This document shows positions 49,795 to 62,551 of a DNA stretch of 64,000 bases, piece after piece. The translations under genes and the position numbers were made by a program. The DNA is from Sapria himalayana (taxonomy: Eukaryota > Streptophyta > Magnoliopsida > Malpighiales > Rafflesiaceae). The stretch lies in contig JAREIK010002980.1 in assembly GCA_029783825.1 (NCBI GenBank), forward strand, positions 18,100-82,099, given 5' to 3'. Below the pieces are notes generated by a model. The model was not told where the DNA came from, ran no database searches, and saw only the letters and a program-made list of their open reading frames with translations. How positions within the stretch are numbered: the first letter of the stretch is position 1; every line of letters starts with the position of its first letter.

Positions 49795-51778
49795 TTAAAA
49801 TATCTTATTTAAATTATATTTGTTGCACTCATAATTTATTTTGTAATAAAACTTTATATAAAAATAAACTAATAAATAATTAAAATGAATATTTAAAATT
49901 ATAATAAATTGAAATAAAAATTAGATTTCTTATTTATTAAGTAGAATATAGCGGTTTAATGGTTTATGTATTTAGGCATTACGGGCATTAGAAGTTTACT
50001 GATTTAACTATGTATGCATTTAGTGGTTTATAGGTTTTATTTAATAATTAAAATAACAAAATATTTATTTATATTATTTTTTTATAATTTCAAAGGTTAT
50101 AACCTTTCAAAATATAATAATTTTTAAATTTTTTTCAAATGTGAATTCAAAATTTAATTATAATAATCATTATATTTATATATCATATAAATTAAATATA
50201 AACTATTTTATTGATAAATATTCTAATAATGATCAAAAAATAAATTAATAATCTATTATTAATAAGATAGATATCATTGATAATATAATTACAAAACCTA
50301 AAATGATTCAGAAGCAAAGCAAAATATATTACTATATAAAAATTCTTTGTTTTGAAATTTTTTTTTCTTTTAAAAAGTTTATCTATATTATTTTGATTAA
50401 AAATAATTTTATAAATTATATTTGTGTAACTCATAATTTTTTTTTGTAATTAATATTTATATAAAAATAAACAAATAAATAATAAAATTTGAATATTTAA
50501 AATTAAAATGAAAAAAAAATGAGATTTATTCTTTATTATATAGGATATACTAGTTTAATTTAAATTAGATCTGTCTCACTCATAATTTATTTTGTAATTA
50601 ATATTTCTATAAATATAAACTGATAAATAATTTAAATAAAAATTAAAATTATACTGAATAATTAAAATAATTTATTTTGTTCCTCTCTCAATTCTAGAAT
50701 GATTGCTAAAGCTATAAACAAAATAATAGGAGCTTTTACTTTATCTCTATTCTGTCTCATCATATTTGATGTTGAATCTTTGGGCTATCAAAAGTAATTT
50801 GACTCTTATACACTAATAGACTAAACCAAAGTTGTTCCCCTTTGTGTTGAAATAGCTAGTGGTTGAGGATGCTATTTATATTGATTATTTTAATTTATTC
50901 TAAAATATCTCTCATGCACACACTCAAAGCAATTTTTTTAAAACATAGTTCACCTCTAAAAAAATAACCACCTTGTAGCCTATTAGAACAAACTAGCCCC
51001 AGGGTGGTTTGAGCAGGGCAAGAAGTATGGGCTCTCTTTCAATCAAGAATCAAAAAATTTATTTTATAGGCATGTCTAAGCCTTTTTTTCATATCCTCAT
51101 GGATTTGAAAAGTATCATTTCTTTCTTTTTATCTTAAATGAGTTATGTATACAAGCTCACAATACCCAAAAGGTGTAAATGAATCATATTCTAATGTATA
51201 AAAGGGTTTAATCATTGCTCAAAATATTAGTCTTGCATATTGACACTTGAGGTCACAAATCAAAGGAAAAATCCATAGTTATATTTCCAATCCCAAGAAT
51301 TTTAGCTATAGAAAGTTATAAATAGTAGTACTCGAGCTTTAAATATTTCTCGGATCATGACTTTTGCTCTTGAGGAATGTCCAAAGTTACAATCATTCCT
51401 AGTGCAATGACTTTGCAATATAAAGATAAATTGCACAAGCTATGGTCATATCCAATACTGTGACCCAGTATTATGGCGATTAAATATGTATTCATGATCA
51501 TTCTTAGTGCCATAACAATATGTTCAACAGTGAGACACGAGTTATGGCATATTCTCATCGATATGATTTTGAGTTCTAGAGACAAAATATATATTCATGA
51601 CCATTGCTAATGCTACAATAATCTAAAGCAAGAAAGAGAATGAATCCATAACTCACCCCTTGAGCCATGACTTTGTGTTACATATATAAAAAGATAAATC
51701 TGTGACATTCCTAAAAGTTGTGAATTTTAATTTAAATTTAACACTTAGTCACTTGATTATAAAAGTGCAAAATATGAG

Positions 51779-51856
51779 ATTTAGGATTTATGGATTATGG
51801 ATTAGGGTTATAGTTTATGGTTTAAGGTTTATGATTTAAAGTTTAGGGTTTATGGT
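51779..51856 (+). repeat. Telomere-type heptamer tract in element A copy 3 (cleanest copy)
   Basis: Eleven consecutive 7-base words without a slip, from GATTTAG through GGATTAG, GTTTAAG and GTTTAGG to GTTTATG. This is a clear decayed array of the plant TTTAGGG motif. It sits immediately beside the oligo(T) tract. Confidence 0.85.
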
Positions 51857-51890
51857 TTTTTTGTTTTTTTTAGAAAATACACACTTTATT
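51856..51890 (-). other. Retroposed 3' end: AATAAA and poly(A) on the minus strand, copy 3
   Basis: AATAAA at 51890-51885 (minus strand), followed by an A tract at 51871-51856 with one interruption, as in copy 1. Confidence 0.5.
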
Positions 51891-54800
51891 TATTATTTAG
51901 GTACACAACTTAGAAGAGACTAAAAAGCTGACTAATTTAGACCATCCCACCAAATTCTATGCACCTTAATGATTCTATGCATAAAATACATAAAAAACAT
52001 AATGCCTAATAATTCCAAGCGTACGAATACAACTAAAATACCTGGCATTCCTGGACATCAGAGTTGGCATTGAGTCATTATGCACACTGTGTCCTTTCCA
52101 TTCAGATTTGTTCAAGCATTTTGGATGAACCTAAATGATGCACCATATTAAAACTATGCAAATATAAGATTGTGCATCTGTGTGACATGCAGCATCAAGC
52201 ATTTGCCTATGTCATTACTATGCAATGGAATACATGTAAAATTGGATACCCATAAATCCATAAGTCCATATATGCGGCACTTTGTCAATTCATTCTTACC
52301 TCTGAATTCCACATTCTTTTGCTCCAATGATTTTCAAAAGAGTATCTCTTGAGTTAGATTGCTTCCTCCTTGAGCTCCAAGAAGCGGCTGTCTGTTGCAC
52401 CGACAAAATATCAAAAAATATGCATGCATCGGTGTGCATGTGTGATGAGGTCCATCTCATAGTCTAATTATCTACGTGTACAACCAAGCTAGAATACATG
52501 TAAAATTACAAAATGCTATAAAGATGAGTCTTCTGCTCCCGGTAGTGTAGCATCGCCTAATGTGTATTTACAAAATGCAATAGTGGGCCCACTTAGAGAT
52601 ACTCATGGGTCCAGTTGCCCTCATTGCATGCTACATAGAGAACAGACAAGATTATGTGTGTGAGTATGTTATGATCAGTCTCTACATGTACATGGTGCAT
52701 ACAAAGTCCAAAATACAAATAAGATGACAAATATACTGCAAGTTTGAATCTTTCAGTCCCATGTGGCTGGTATGGACTCCATTGCTTACTGGCCCTGCTT
52801 GGTGATGCTTCAGATTTTTCCGGCTCTCCAATTAATCATGGATTATCCGAAACTCCTCTTGGGCGGCAGTTGGGAGGCCCTTTATGTTGCCTGATAGGGA
52901 TAGTGCGACCCACTCCTAGCTATTCCTGGGTTTACTCCTGACAACTTTGCTTGATCTCGTCAGTTTTCTGAATATTATTATCTTGGCTTGCTAGTGGGTC
53001 CCTCTACAAGCTGGTGGCCCATACTTCTGGCTGCTTCCAGGACTTACTGGCCCCTCTAAATGCTACACCAAAATGAACAAGAATATGTGCACATGTGTAC
53101 TGTTGTCTGTCACTATCTATGTGTGGTGTAGTAGTATCAGTGTTTAGAAGTTTAGTAATTTAAGTATTTAGGTATTTTGTGGTTTATAGGTTTTATTTTT
53201 TTAAATAAATAACAAAAAAAATTATTTTTATGATTTTTTCTCATTTTCAAGGTTATAACCATTGAAAATATTATAATATTTAATTTTTTTTCAAATGTTA
53301 ATACAATATTTAGTTATAATAAACTTAATAATTATATATCATGTAAATTAAAAATAAACAAATTTATTGATAGATATTAATAAAATACATATAAATATAA
53401 ATATAATAATGATCAAAAAATAAATTAATAATATATTATTTATTGATAGATATTTATATATTATTTATAAATACTTAAAACTTTAAAGATGGTTTAAATG
53501 TTTAAGTATTTAAGGGTTTTGGGGTTTTATGGTTTAGGAGTTTAATGATTTAAGCGTTTAGGTATTTAGTAGTTTATAGGTTTTATATAAACAATAAAAT
53601 AACAAAAAATTTATATTTGTGATTTTATCTCATTTTCAAAGATGATAACCTTTAAAAATATAATAATTTTTATATTATTTTCAAATGTAAATATAATATT
53701 TAATTATAATAATCTTTATAATTATATAACATGTAAATTTAATATAAACAATATTATTGATAAATATTCAAAAAATGATCAAAAAATAAATTACTAATCT
53801 ATTATTAATAAAATAAAATATCAATTAAAATATAATAAAAAAACTTAAAATGATTCGGAATAAATCAAAATATATTACTATATAATAATTTGTTATTTTG
53901 AAATTTTTTTCTTCTTTTAAAAAGTTTATCCATATTTTTTTGATGAAAAATAATTTATATAAATTATATTCATCTAACTCATAATTTATTTTTTAATTAA
54001 TATTTATATAAAAATAAAAAAATAAATAATTAAAATGAATATTTAAAATTATATTGAAAAAAATAATATTGAGATTTATTCTTTATTATTTTAGGTATAC
54101 CAGTATAAATTAAATTAGATCTGTCTCACTAATAATTTATTTTATAATTAATATTTTCATAAAAATAAACTGATAAATAATTAAAATAAAACTTTAAAAT
54201 TATACTGAATAAAAATTAAAATGAGATTTATGAATTATTATTAATGTGTAATAGTTTAATATTTTAAGTATTTAAAAGTTTTTTTATGACTCTAGTGATT
54301 TATGTTTTTAGGCATTTAGTGGTTTATAGGTTTTATTTAAACAATGTAATAACAAAAAAATTAATAATGATATTTTTTCACATTTTCAATGTTTATAACC
54401 TTTGAAAATATTATAATTTTAAAATTTTTTAAAAATGTGTATACAATATTTAGTAATTATAGTCATTATAAATATATATAATATAAACTAAATATAAATA
54501 ATTTTATTGATAGATATGATATCAATTATCAAAAAGTAAATTAATATGATATTATTAATATGATAGATATAAATTAAAATATAATTGCAAAACCTAAATA
54601 TATTCAAAATCCAAGTAAAATTTATTACTAAATAATAATTTTTTTTAGTTTTTGCTTCTTTTTATAAGCTTATATTTTTTTTTGATGAAAAATAACTTAT
54701 TTAAATTCTATTAGTGTCACTCACTTTATTTTGTAATTAATATTTTAATAAATTATTTAAATTATATTTAAGGCTTACGAGTTTAAAGTTTTAAGTATTT

Positions 54801-56102
54801 AGGTGCTTTTGTGTATAAGAGTTTAGAGGTTTAAGTGTTTTGGCATTTAATGGTTTATAAGTTTTATTTAAACAATGATATAACAAAAAATTTATTTTTA
54901 TTATTTTTTTAATTTTTGAAGGTTATAAACTTAGAAAATATAATAATTTTAAAATTTTTTTCAAACATAAATATAATATTTAGTTATAATAATCTTAATA
55001 ATTATAAGTCATTTAAATTCAATATAAATAATTACATTGCTAGATATTATAATAATGATCAACAAAAATTTAATAAACTATTATTAATAAGATAGATATT
55101 ATTTTAAATATATTTGCAAAATCTAAATTTATTCAAAATCAAAGTAAAATATATTACTTAATAATAATTTTTTTAATGTTTTGATTTTTTTACAACATTA
55201 TATTTTTGTTATTAAAAATAAATTATTTAAATTAATTTGTCTTACTCAAAAATTATTTTGTAATTTATAATTCTATAATAATAAACTAATAAATAATTAA
55301 AATAATTATTTAAAATTATAATGAATACAAATAAAATTGAGATTTATTATTTATTATTCAGGATATACCGGTTTAATGGTTTAAGTATTTAGGTGTTTTT
55401 GGGTTTTGGTGTTTAGTGATTTAAGTGTTTATACCTTTAGTGATTTATAGTTATTATCTAAAGAATTAAAAAACAAAAAATTTAATTTTCTGAATTTTTT
55501 TTAATTTTTGAAGGTTGTAACCTTTGAAAATATAATAATTTTAAATTTTTTTAAATGTGAATATAATATTTAGTTATAATAATCTTAATAATTATATATA
55601 ATGTAAACTAAATATAAATAATTTTATAAATAGATATTATAATAATGATCAATAAATAAATTTAAAAACTAGTATTAATAAGAATGATATAAATTAAAAT
55701 ATAATTGTAGAATCTAAAATGATTCAAAATCAAAATAAGATATATTACTAAATAATAATTTTTTATTTTAAAAATTTTGCCTCATTTTATAAGCATATAT
55801 ATTTTTTTGATGAAAAATAAATTATTTAAATTATATCTATCTCACTAATAATTTATTTTGTAATTAATATTTCTATAAAAAAATATTTTTAAATATTTAA
55901 AATGAATATTTAAAATTATATTGATTACTAATAAAAATATATTTATGATTTATTATTTAGGGTATCCCAATTTAAAGGTTTATGTTTTTTGTGGTTTTGC
56001 GGTTAAAAAGTTTATTTATTTATATGTTTGCACATTTAGGTGTTTATAGATTTTATTTAATCAATGAAATAACAAAAAAAAAATTTTTATGAATTTTCGT
56101 GA

Positions 56103-56128
56103 TTTTCAAAGGTTATAACCTTTGAAAA
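56103..56128. repeat. Perfect 26-bp P1 dyad
   Basis: Half-site TTTTCAAAGGTTA followed exactly by its reverse complement. Confidence 0.92.
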
Positions 56129-57309
56129 TATAATAATTTTTTTAATCTTTCTAAAATATGAATACAATACATAGTTATCATAATCTTAATAATTATATTT
56201 GATCTAAATTTAATATAAAAAATTATATTAATATATATTATTATGATGATCAAAAAATAAATTAATAAACTATTATTAATAAGATAGATATTAATTAAAA
56301 TATATTTGCACAACCCAAAATAATTCAAAATCTAAGTAAATTATATTACTAAATAAAATTTTAAATTTTTGAAATTTTGTTTATTTTTAAAATCTTATAT
56401 TTTTTTTTCATAAAAATTAATTATTTAAATTATATATGTCTCACTCATTATTAATTTTGTAATTAATATTTCTATAAAAATAAACTAACAAAAATTAAAA
56501 TTAATATTTAAAATTATATTGAATCAAATAAAAATAAGTTTTATTATTTATTATTTAGGTTATATAGGTTTAATGGTTTAAGTATTTAGGGGCTTTTGGG
56601 GTTTAGGAGTCTAGAGATATAAATGTCTAGGCATTTATTGGTTTATAAGTTTTATTTAAATAATAAAATAATAAAAAAATTATTTTTGTGATTTTTTATC
56701 ATTTTAAAGGTTATAACCGTTCAAAATATAATAATTTTTAATTTTTTTTCAAATGTAAATATAATATTTAGTTATAATAATATTAATAATTATAAGACAT
56801 TTAAATTCAATATAAGTAATATTCCTTTTTAGATATAATAAAATTGATCAAATAATAAATTTATAAACTATTCTTAATAAGATTGATAGCAATTAAAATA
56901 TAATTGCAAACCCTATCTATAATGATTCAAAATCAATGTAAAATATATTACTAAATAATAATATTTTGTTTTTAAATTTGTACTTCTTTTTATATGCTTA
57001 TATATTTTTTTGATTAAAAATAAATTATTAAAATTATAGTTGTCTCGCTCATTATTTATTTTGTAATTAATATTTCTATGAAAAATAAACTAATAAATAA
57101 TTAAAATGAATATTTAAAATTATAATGAATACAAATTAAAATGAGATTTATGATTTATTATATGTGGAATATCAGTTTAATGATTTGATTATTTAGGAGT
57201 TTTGTCGTTTAGGAGTTTATCAAATTATGTTCTTAGGTATTTAGTGGTTTATAGGTTTTATTTATATAAAAAAAAATTAAATATTTTTTTTAGATTTTTT
57301 CTGATTTTC

Positions 57310-57325
57310 AATGGTTATAACCATT
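57310..57325. repeat. P1 dyad with paired arm substitutions, second type
   Basis: A perfect 16-bp palindrome, AATGGTTATAACCATT. Canonical AAAGG and CCTTT became AATGG and CCATT, so the change occurs on both arms. Confidence 0.85.
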
Positions 57326-58477
57326 AAAAATAAAATAATTTTTTAAATTTTTTTGAAATGTGAATACTATGTATAATTATATAAATATTACAAATTATAT
57401 ATCATATAAATTCAATATAAACAATTTTAATGATAGATATTATAATAATGATCCAAAATTAAATTAATAAACTATTATTAATAATAAAAATATTAATTAA
57501 AATTTATTTACATAACACAAAATGATTCAAAATCAAATCAAAATATATTACTAAATAATAATATATAATTTTTAAATTTTCCATCTTTTTATAAACTTAT
57601 ATTTTTTTTGTTTAAATATAAATTATTTAAATAATATTTGTCTTACTTGAAAATTATTTTGTGATTAATTTTTCTAAATAATTAAACTATAAATAATTAA
57701 AATGAATATTTAAAATTATAATAAATAGAAATATAAATGAGATTTATTATTTAATAAGTAGAATATAGCTATTAAAAGCTTTATGTATTTTGGTGTTTCG
57801 GGGTTTATGAGCTAAATGATTTAAGTAAGTAATCATTTAATGATCTATAGGTTTTATTTAAAAAATGAAATAACAAAAAATTATTTTTATTATTTTTTCT
57901 CATTTTTTAAGGTTATATCTTTTGAAAATATAATAATTTTTAAATTTTTTTCAAAAGTGAATAAAATTTTTATTTATTATAATCATAATAATTATATATC
58001 ATATAAATTCAATATAAACAATTTTATTGATAGAGATTCTAATAATTATGAAAAAATAAAATTAAAAATGTATTATGAATAAGATTCATATTACTTAAAA
58101 TATAATATCAAAACCTAAAATGATTCAAAATTAAAATATATTACTAAATATAATAAGATTCATATTTCTTATCAATTTTTTGATGAAAAATAATTTTTCT
58201 AAATTATATTTTTAACTCATAATTTATTTTATAATTAATACATATATAAAAATAAAAAACTAAATAATCAAAATGAATTTTTTAAATTATAATGAAAACA
58301 AATAAAAATAAAATTTATTAATTATTATTTAGGGTATACTGATTTAAAGGATTATCTATATAGGGGTATCAGGATTTTGTAGTTTAGTGATTTAAATGCT
58401 TATGTATTTAGTGGTGTATAGGTTTTATTTTTACAATAGAATAACAAGGAAATAATATTTTTTTTTATTTTTTCACA

Positions 58478-58503
58478 TTTTCAAAGGTTATAACCTTTGA
58501 AAA
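58478..58503. repeat. Perfect 26-bp P1 dyad
   Basis: Half-site TTTTCAAAGGTTA followed exactly by its reverse complement. Confidence 0.92.
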
Positions 58504-59865
58504 TTTAATAATTATAAAATTTTTTTCCAAAGTGAATACAATATTTATTTATAATAATCATTATATTTATATATCATATAATTACAATATAAACATTTTT
58601 ATTGATAAATATTCTAAAAATGATTAAAAAATAACATAATAATCTATTATTAATAAGATAGATATCTTTAAAATATATTTACAAAACCTAAAATGATTTC
58701 GAAGCAAAGCAAAATATATTACTATACAATAAATTTTTTGTTTTGAAAATTTTATTTCTTTTAAAAAGTTTATCAATAATTTTTTGATGAAAATTAATTT
58801 ATATAAATTATATTTGGGTAACTCATAAATTATTATGTAATTAATATTTATATAAAAATAAACAATTAAATAATTAAAATGAGATTTATTATTTATTATT
58901 TAGGGTATACCACTCTAATTTAAATTAGATCTGTCTTACTAATAATTACTTTGTATTTAATATTTCTATAAAAATAAACTAAAAATTAATTAATATAAAA
59001 ATTTAAAATTATACTGAATAAAAATTAAAATGATATTTATGATTTATTATTAATGTATAATAGTTTAATGGTTAAGTATTTAGATGTTTTGTCTTTAGGA
59101 GTTTAGCGATTTAGGTTTTTAGGCATTTAGTGGTTTATAGGTTTTTTTTAATCAATAAAATAAAAAAAATAAGTAATTTTTTCTCATTTTCTTAGGTTAT
59201 AACATTTGAAAATATAAAAATTTTAAAATTTTTTGAAATGTGAATACAATATTTAGTTATGATAAAATTAGTAATTATATATGATATAAATTCAATATAA
59301 ATAATTTTATTGATAGATATTATAATAATGGTCAAAAAATAAATTAATAAACTTTTAATAATAAGATATATATTAAATAAAAAATATTTACAAAACCCAA
59401 ATTGATTCAAAATTAAAGTAAAATATATTACTGGATAATAATTTTTAATTTTTAAATTTTAACTTCTTTTATAAGCGTATATAATTTTTTTTGATTAAAA
59501 AGATATTATTTAAATTATATTTGTCGCACTCATAATTTATTTTATAATAAATATTTCTATTAAAAAAACTAATAAATAATTAAAATGAATATTTAAAACT
59601 ATAATAAATAGAAATTAAAATTAGATTTATTAATTATTATGTATTATATAGCAGTTTAATGGTTTATGTATTTAGGCATTACGGGGTTTAGGAGTTTTCT
59701 GATTTAACTGTGTATGCATTTAATGGTTTATAGTTTTTATTTAAAAAATAAAATAAAAAGAATTATTTTTATTATTTTTTGATATTTTCAAATGTTAAAA
59801 CCTTTCAAAATATAATAATTTTTAAATTTTTTTCAAATGTGAATAAATATTCATTTATTATAATT

Positions 59866-59940
59866 TACATATATTTTGCTTTGCTTTGCTTTGCTTCTGA
59901 ATAAATATAGTAATATATTTTGCTTTGCTTCTGAATCATT
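59866..59940. other. Satellite orientation switch with local duplication
   Basis: Forward satellite (TTCAAATGTGAATAAATATT...) stops near 59868. From about 59870 the text is the reverse complement of the unit body: TATATTTTGCTTTGCTTCTGAATCATT is the complement of the common AATGATTCAGAAGCAAAGCAAAATATA. At the joint GCTTT is repeated four times (59878-59897), and a segment of about 34 bp from TTTTGCTTTGC to AATATA is doubled. This marks an inversion breakpoint or a head-to-head joint. Confidence 0.88.
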
Positions 59941-61192
59941 TTAGGTTTTGTAATTATATATTAATTGATATCTATCTTATTAATAATAGATTATTAATTT
60001 ATTTTTTGAACATTATTAGAATATTTATCAATAATATTATTTATATTGAATTTACATGATATATAATTATTAAGATTATTATAACTAAATATTATATTTT
60101 TAAAGGTTATCATCTTTGAAAATGAGATAAAATCACAAAAATAAATATTTTGTTATTTTATTGTTTATATAAAACCTATAAACTACTAAATGCCTAAATG
60201 CTTAAATCATTAAACTCCTAAACCCCAAAACATTTAAATACTTAAACATTTAAACCATCTTTAAAGGTTTAAGTATTTATAAATAATATATAAATATCTA
60301 TCATTAAATAATAGTTTATTAATTTATTTTTTGATCATTATTATATTTATATTTAGTTTATTAATATCTGTCAATAAAATTGTTTATTTTTAATTTACAT
60401 GATATATAATTATTAAGTTTATTATAACTAAATATTGAATTCACATTTGAAAAAAATTCAAAATTTATTATATTTATAAAGGCTATAACATTCAAAATTG
60501 ATAAAAAATTTGAAAAATAATTTTTTTGTTATTTCATTATTTAAATAAAACATATAAACTACTAAATGCCTAAACACTTAAATCACTAAACTATTAAACT
60601 CCTAAATACTTAAAGCATTAAACATGTATTCCATAAATAATTAATCATAAATCTCATTTTTATTTGTATTCAATATAATTTTAATATTCATTTTAATTTT
60701 TTATTAGTTTATTTTTATAGAAATATTAATTGCAAAATAAAATTATGAATGTGACAAATATAATTTAAATAATTTATCTTCATCAAAAAAATTTATAAGA
60801 TTATAAAAAGAAACAAAAATTTAAAAATAAAAAATTATTATTTAGTAATATATTTTACTTTGATTTTGAATCATTTTAGGTTTTGCAAATATATTTTAAT
60901 TAATATCTATCGTATTAATAATAGTTTATTAATCTATTTTATGATCAGTATTATAATATCGATCAATAAAATTATTTATATTGAGTTTATAAGAAATTTA
61001 ATTTTTAAGATTATTATAATAAAATATTGTATTAACATTTGAAAAAAAATTAAAAATTATAATATTTTCAATGGTTATAACCTTGAAAATAAGAAAAAAT
61101 CATAAAAATAATTTTTTTGTTATTTAATTATTTAACTAAAACCTATAAACCACAAAATACCTAAATAATTAAATTATTAAACTCCTAAACCC
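59869..61192 (-). repeat. AT-rich ~600-bp tandem satellite, inverted block 7
   Basis: Reverse-complement copy of the two to three units that follow element A. The complement of AAAGATGGTTTAAATGTTTAAG lies near 60235-60275, and the complement of the TACTGATCATAAAATAGATT unit near 60930-60960. Minus-strand P1 dyads are near 60105, 60485 and 61070. Unlike copies 2 and 3, both unit types present after copy 1 are kept. No gene is seen. Confidence 0.9.
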
Positions 61193-61637
61193 TGATACTA
61201 TTGCACCACACACACATAGCGATGGACCATAGTACACACGTACACATATTCTTGTCCATTATGGTGTAGCATTTAGAGGGGCCAGCAAGTGCTAGAAGCA
61301 GCCAGAAGTATGGGCCACCATCTTGTAGAGGGCCCCACTAGCAAGCCAGGATGATAACATATAGACAACTGACGAGACCGAGCAAAGTGGTCAGGAGTAA
61401 ACCCATGAGTAGCTAGGAGTGGGTCCCACTAGTCCTATCATGCAGCATAGAGGGCCACCCAACCTTTGCCCAACAAGAGTAGCAGGTAATCCATGATTAA
61501 TTGGAGAGCCGACAAAATCCGAAGCATCAACAAGCATGGCCAGTATGCAATAGAGTCCAGACCAGCATGTACATGTTTGTAGTCTTATTTGTATTTTGGA
61601 CTTTGTATGCACCATGTACATGTAGAGATGGATAATG

Positions 61638-61641
<4 letters not shown>

Positions 61642-61679
<38 letters not shown>
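61642..61679. repeat. CA dinucleotide microsatellite in element A copy 4
   Basis: About 19 AC repeats where the forward copies have only three to five GT repeats (near 8200, 32936 and 52657). The expansion is specific to this copy. Confidence 0.92.
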
Positions 61680-61681
<2 letters not shown>

Positions 61682-62441
61682 TTGTCTGTTCTTTATGTAG
61701 CAAGCAATGAGGGCAACTGGATGCATGAGTATCTCTATGTGGGGCCCACTAATGCATTTTGTAAATAGACATTAGGAGATGCTCCACTCCAGGGAACAGA
61801 AGACCCATCAATATAGTATTTGTAATTTTACTTATATTCTAGCTTGGTTGTACGCGTAGATAATTAAACTATGAGATGGACCTCATCACACATGCACACC
61901 GATGCATGCATATTTTTTGATATTTTGTTGGTTCAACATACAGCCACTTCTTGGAGCTCGAGGAGGAAGCATTCTAACCCAAGAGATACTTTTTTGAGGA
62001 TCATTGGAGGAAAAGAATATGGAATTCAGAGGTGAGAATGAATTAACAAAGTGCCGTAGATATGGACTTGTGGATTTATGGGTATTCAGTTTTACATGTA
62101 TTCCATTGCATAGCAATGACATAGGCAAATGCTTGATGCTGCATGTCACACACATGCACAATCTTATATTTGCATAGTTTTAATATGGTGCATCATTCAG
62201 GTTCCTCCAAAAGGCTTGGACAAATCCGAATGAAAAGAACACAGTGCGCATAATGACTCAATGCCAACTCTGAAGTCCGAGAATGCTAGGTGATTTTAGT
62301 TGTATTCGTAGGCTTGGAATTATTAGGCAATATGTTTTTTATGTATTTTATGCATAGAATCATTATGGTGCATATGAGTTGGTGGGCTGGCCTAAATTAG
62401 TCAGCTTTTTAGTCTCTTGTAAGTTGTGTGCCTAAATGATA

Positions 62442-62477
62442 AATAAAGTGTGTATTTTCCAAAAAAAACAAAAAAAA
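62442..62477 (+). other. Retroposed 3' end: AATAAA and poly(A), copy 4
   Basis: AATAAA at 62442-62447, then GTGTGTATTTTCC, then a 17-base A tract with one C. This is the clearest of the four copies and abuts the CCCTAAA-type array. Confidence 0.55.
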
Positions 62478-62551
62478 CCCTAAACATTAAATCCTAAATC
62501 GTAAACCATAAACTATATCCATGGTACATAACCCTAAATCCTAAATCTCAT
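62478..62551 (-). repeat. Degenerate telomere-type heptamer tract in element A copy 4
   Basis: CCCTAAAC, ATCCTAAATC and ACCCTAAATCCTAAATC words on the plus strand, the complement of the tract in the forward copies. It is interrupted near 62520 by ATATCCATGGTACATA. Confidence 0.75.

Larger units (their letters stand above)
45893..50668 (+). repeat. AT-rich ~600-bp tandem satellite, block 5
   Basis: P1 dyads near 45972, 46725, 47167, 47772, 48301, 48899, 49487 and 50095. At about 46857 the text jumps from GATAGATAATATAA to GTTTATCTATTTTTTGATG, an internal deletion that shortens that unit. The unit near 47770 carries the paired-substitution form of P1 (47763-47786). An AT microsatellite lies at 49769-49794. 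The last unit runs into element A copy 3. No gene is seen. Confidence 0.92.
50669..53139 (+). mobile_element. Element A, copy 3
   Basis: Third forward copy with the same left junction (TTATACTGAATAATTAAAAT) and right junction (GTGTAGTAGTATCA then satellite). Telomere-like tract 51779-51856, oligo(T) 51856-51871 and minus-strand AATAAA 51890-51885. In the frame that starts at 52170, TGG of copy 1 is TGA, which ends it after 60 codons. The second GTGGGNCCCAC word is mutated (52903-52913) and the first has lost a base (52583-52592). On the minus strand a 76-codon frame (51585-51355, ending LDIPQEQKS) is open, but it is shifted in copy 1. I do not recognise it and do not call a gene. Confidence 0.88.
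53140..59868 (+). repeat. AT-rich ~600-bp tandem satellite, block 6
   Basis: P1 dyads near 53251, 53640, 54391, 54921, 55513, 56111, 56709, 57313, 57911, 58487, 59195 and 59795. The first unit is a fusion: it starts as the GGTTATAACCATT type and changes near 53310 to the type with TCATGTAAATTAAAAATAAAC, so the next P1 comes after only about 390 bp. From about 54.8 to 57.9 kb the unit classes follow the same order as 25.3-29.0 kb, with one unit fewer. Forward orientation ends at about 59868. No gene is seen. Confidence 0.92.
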
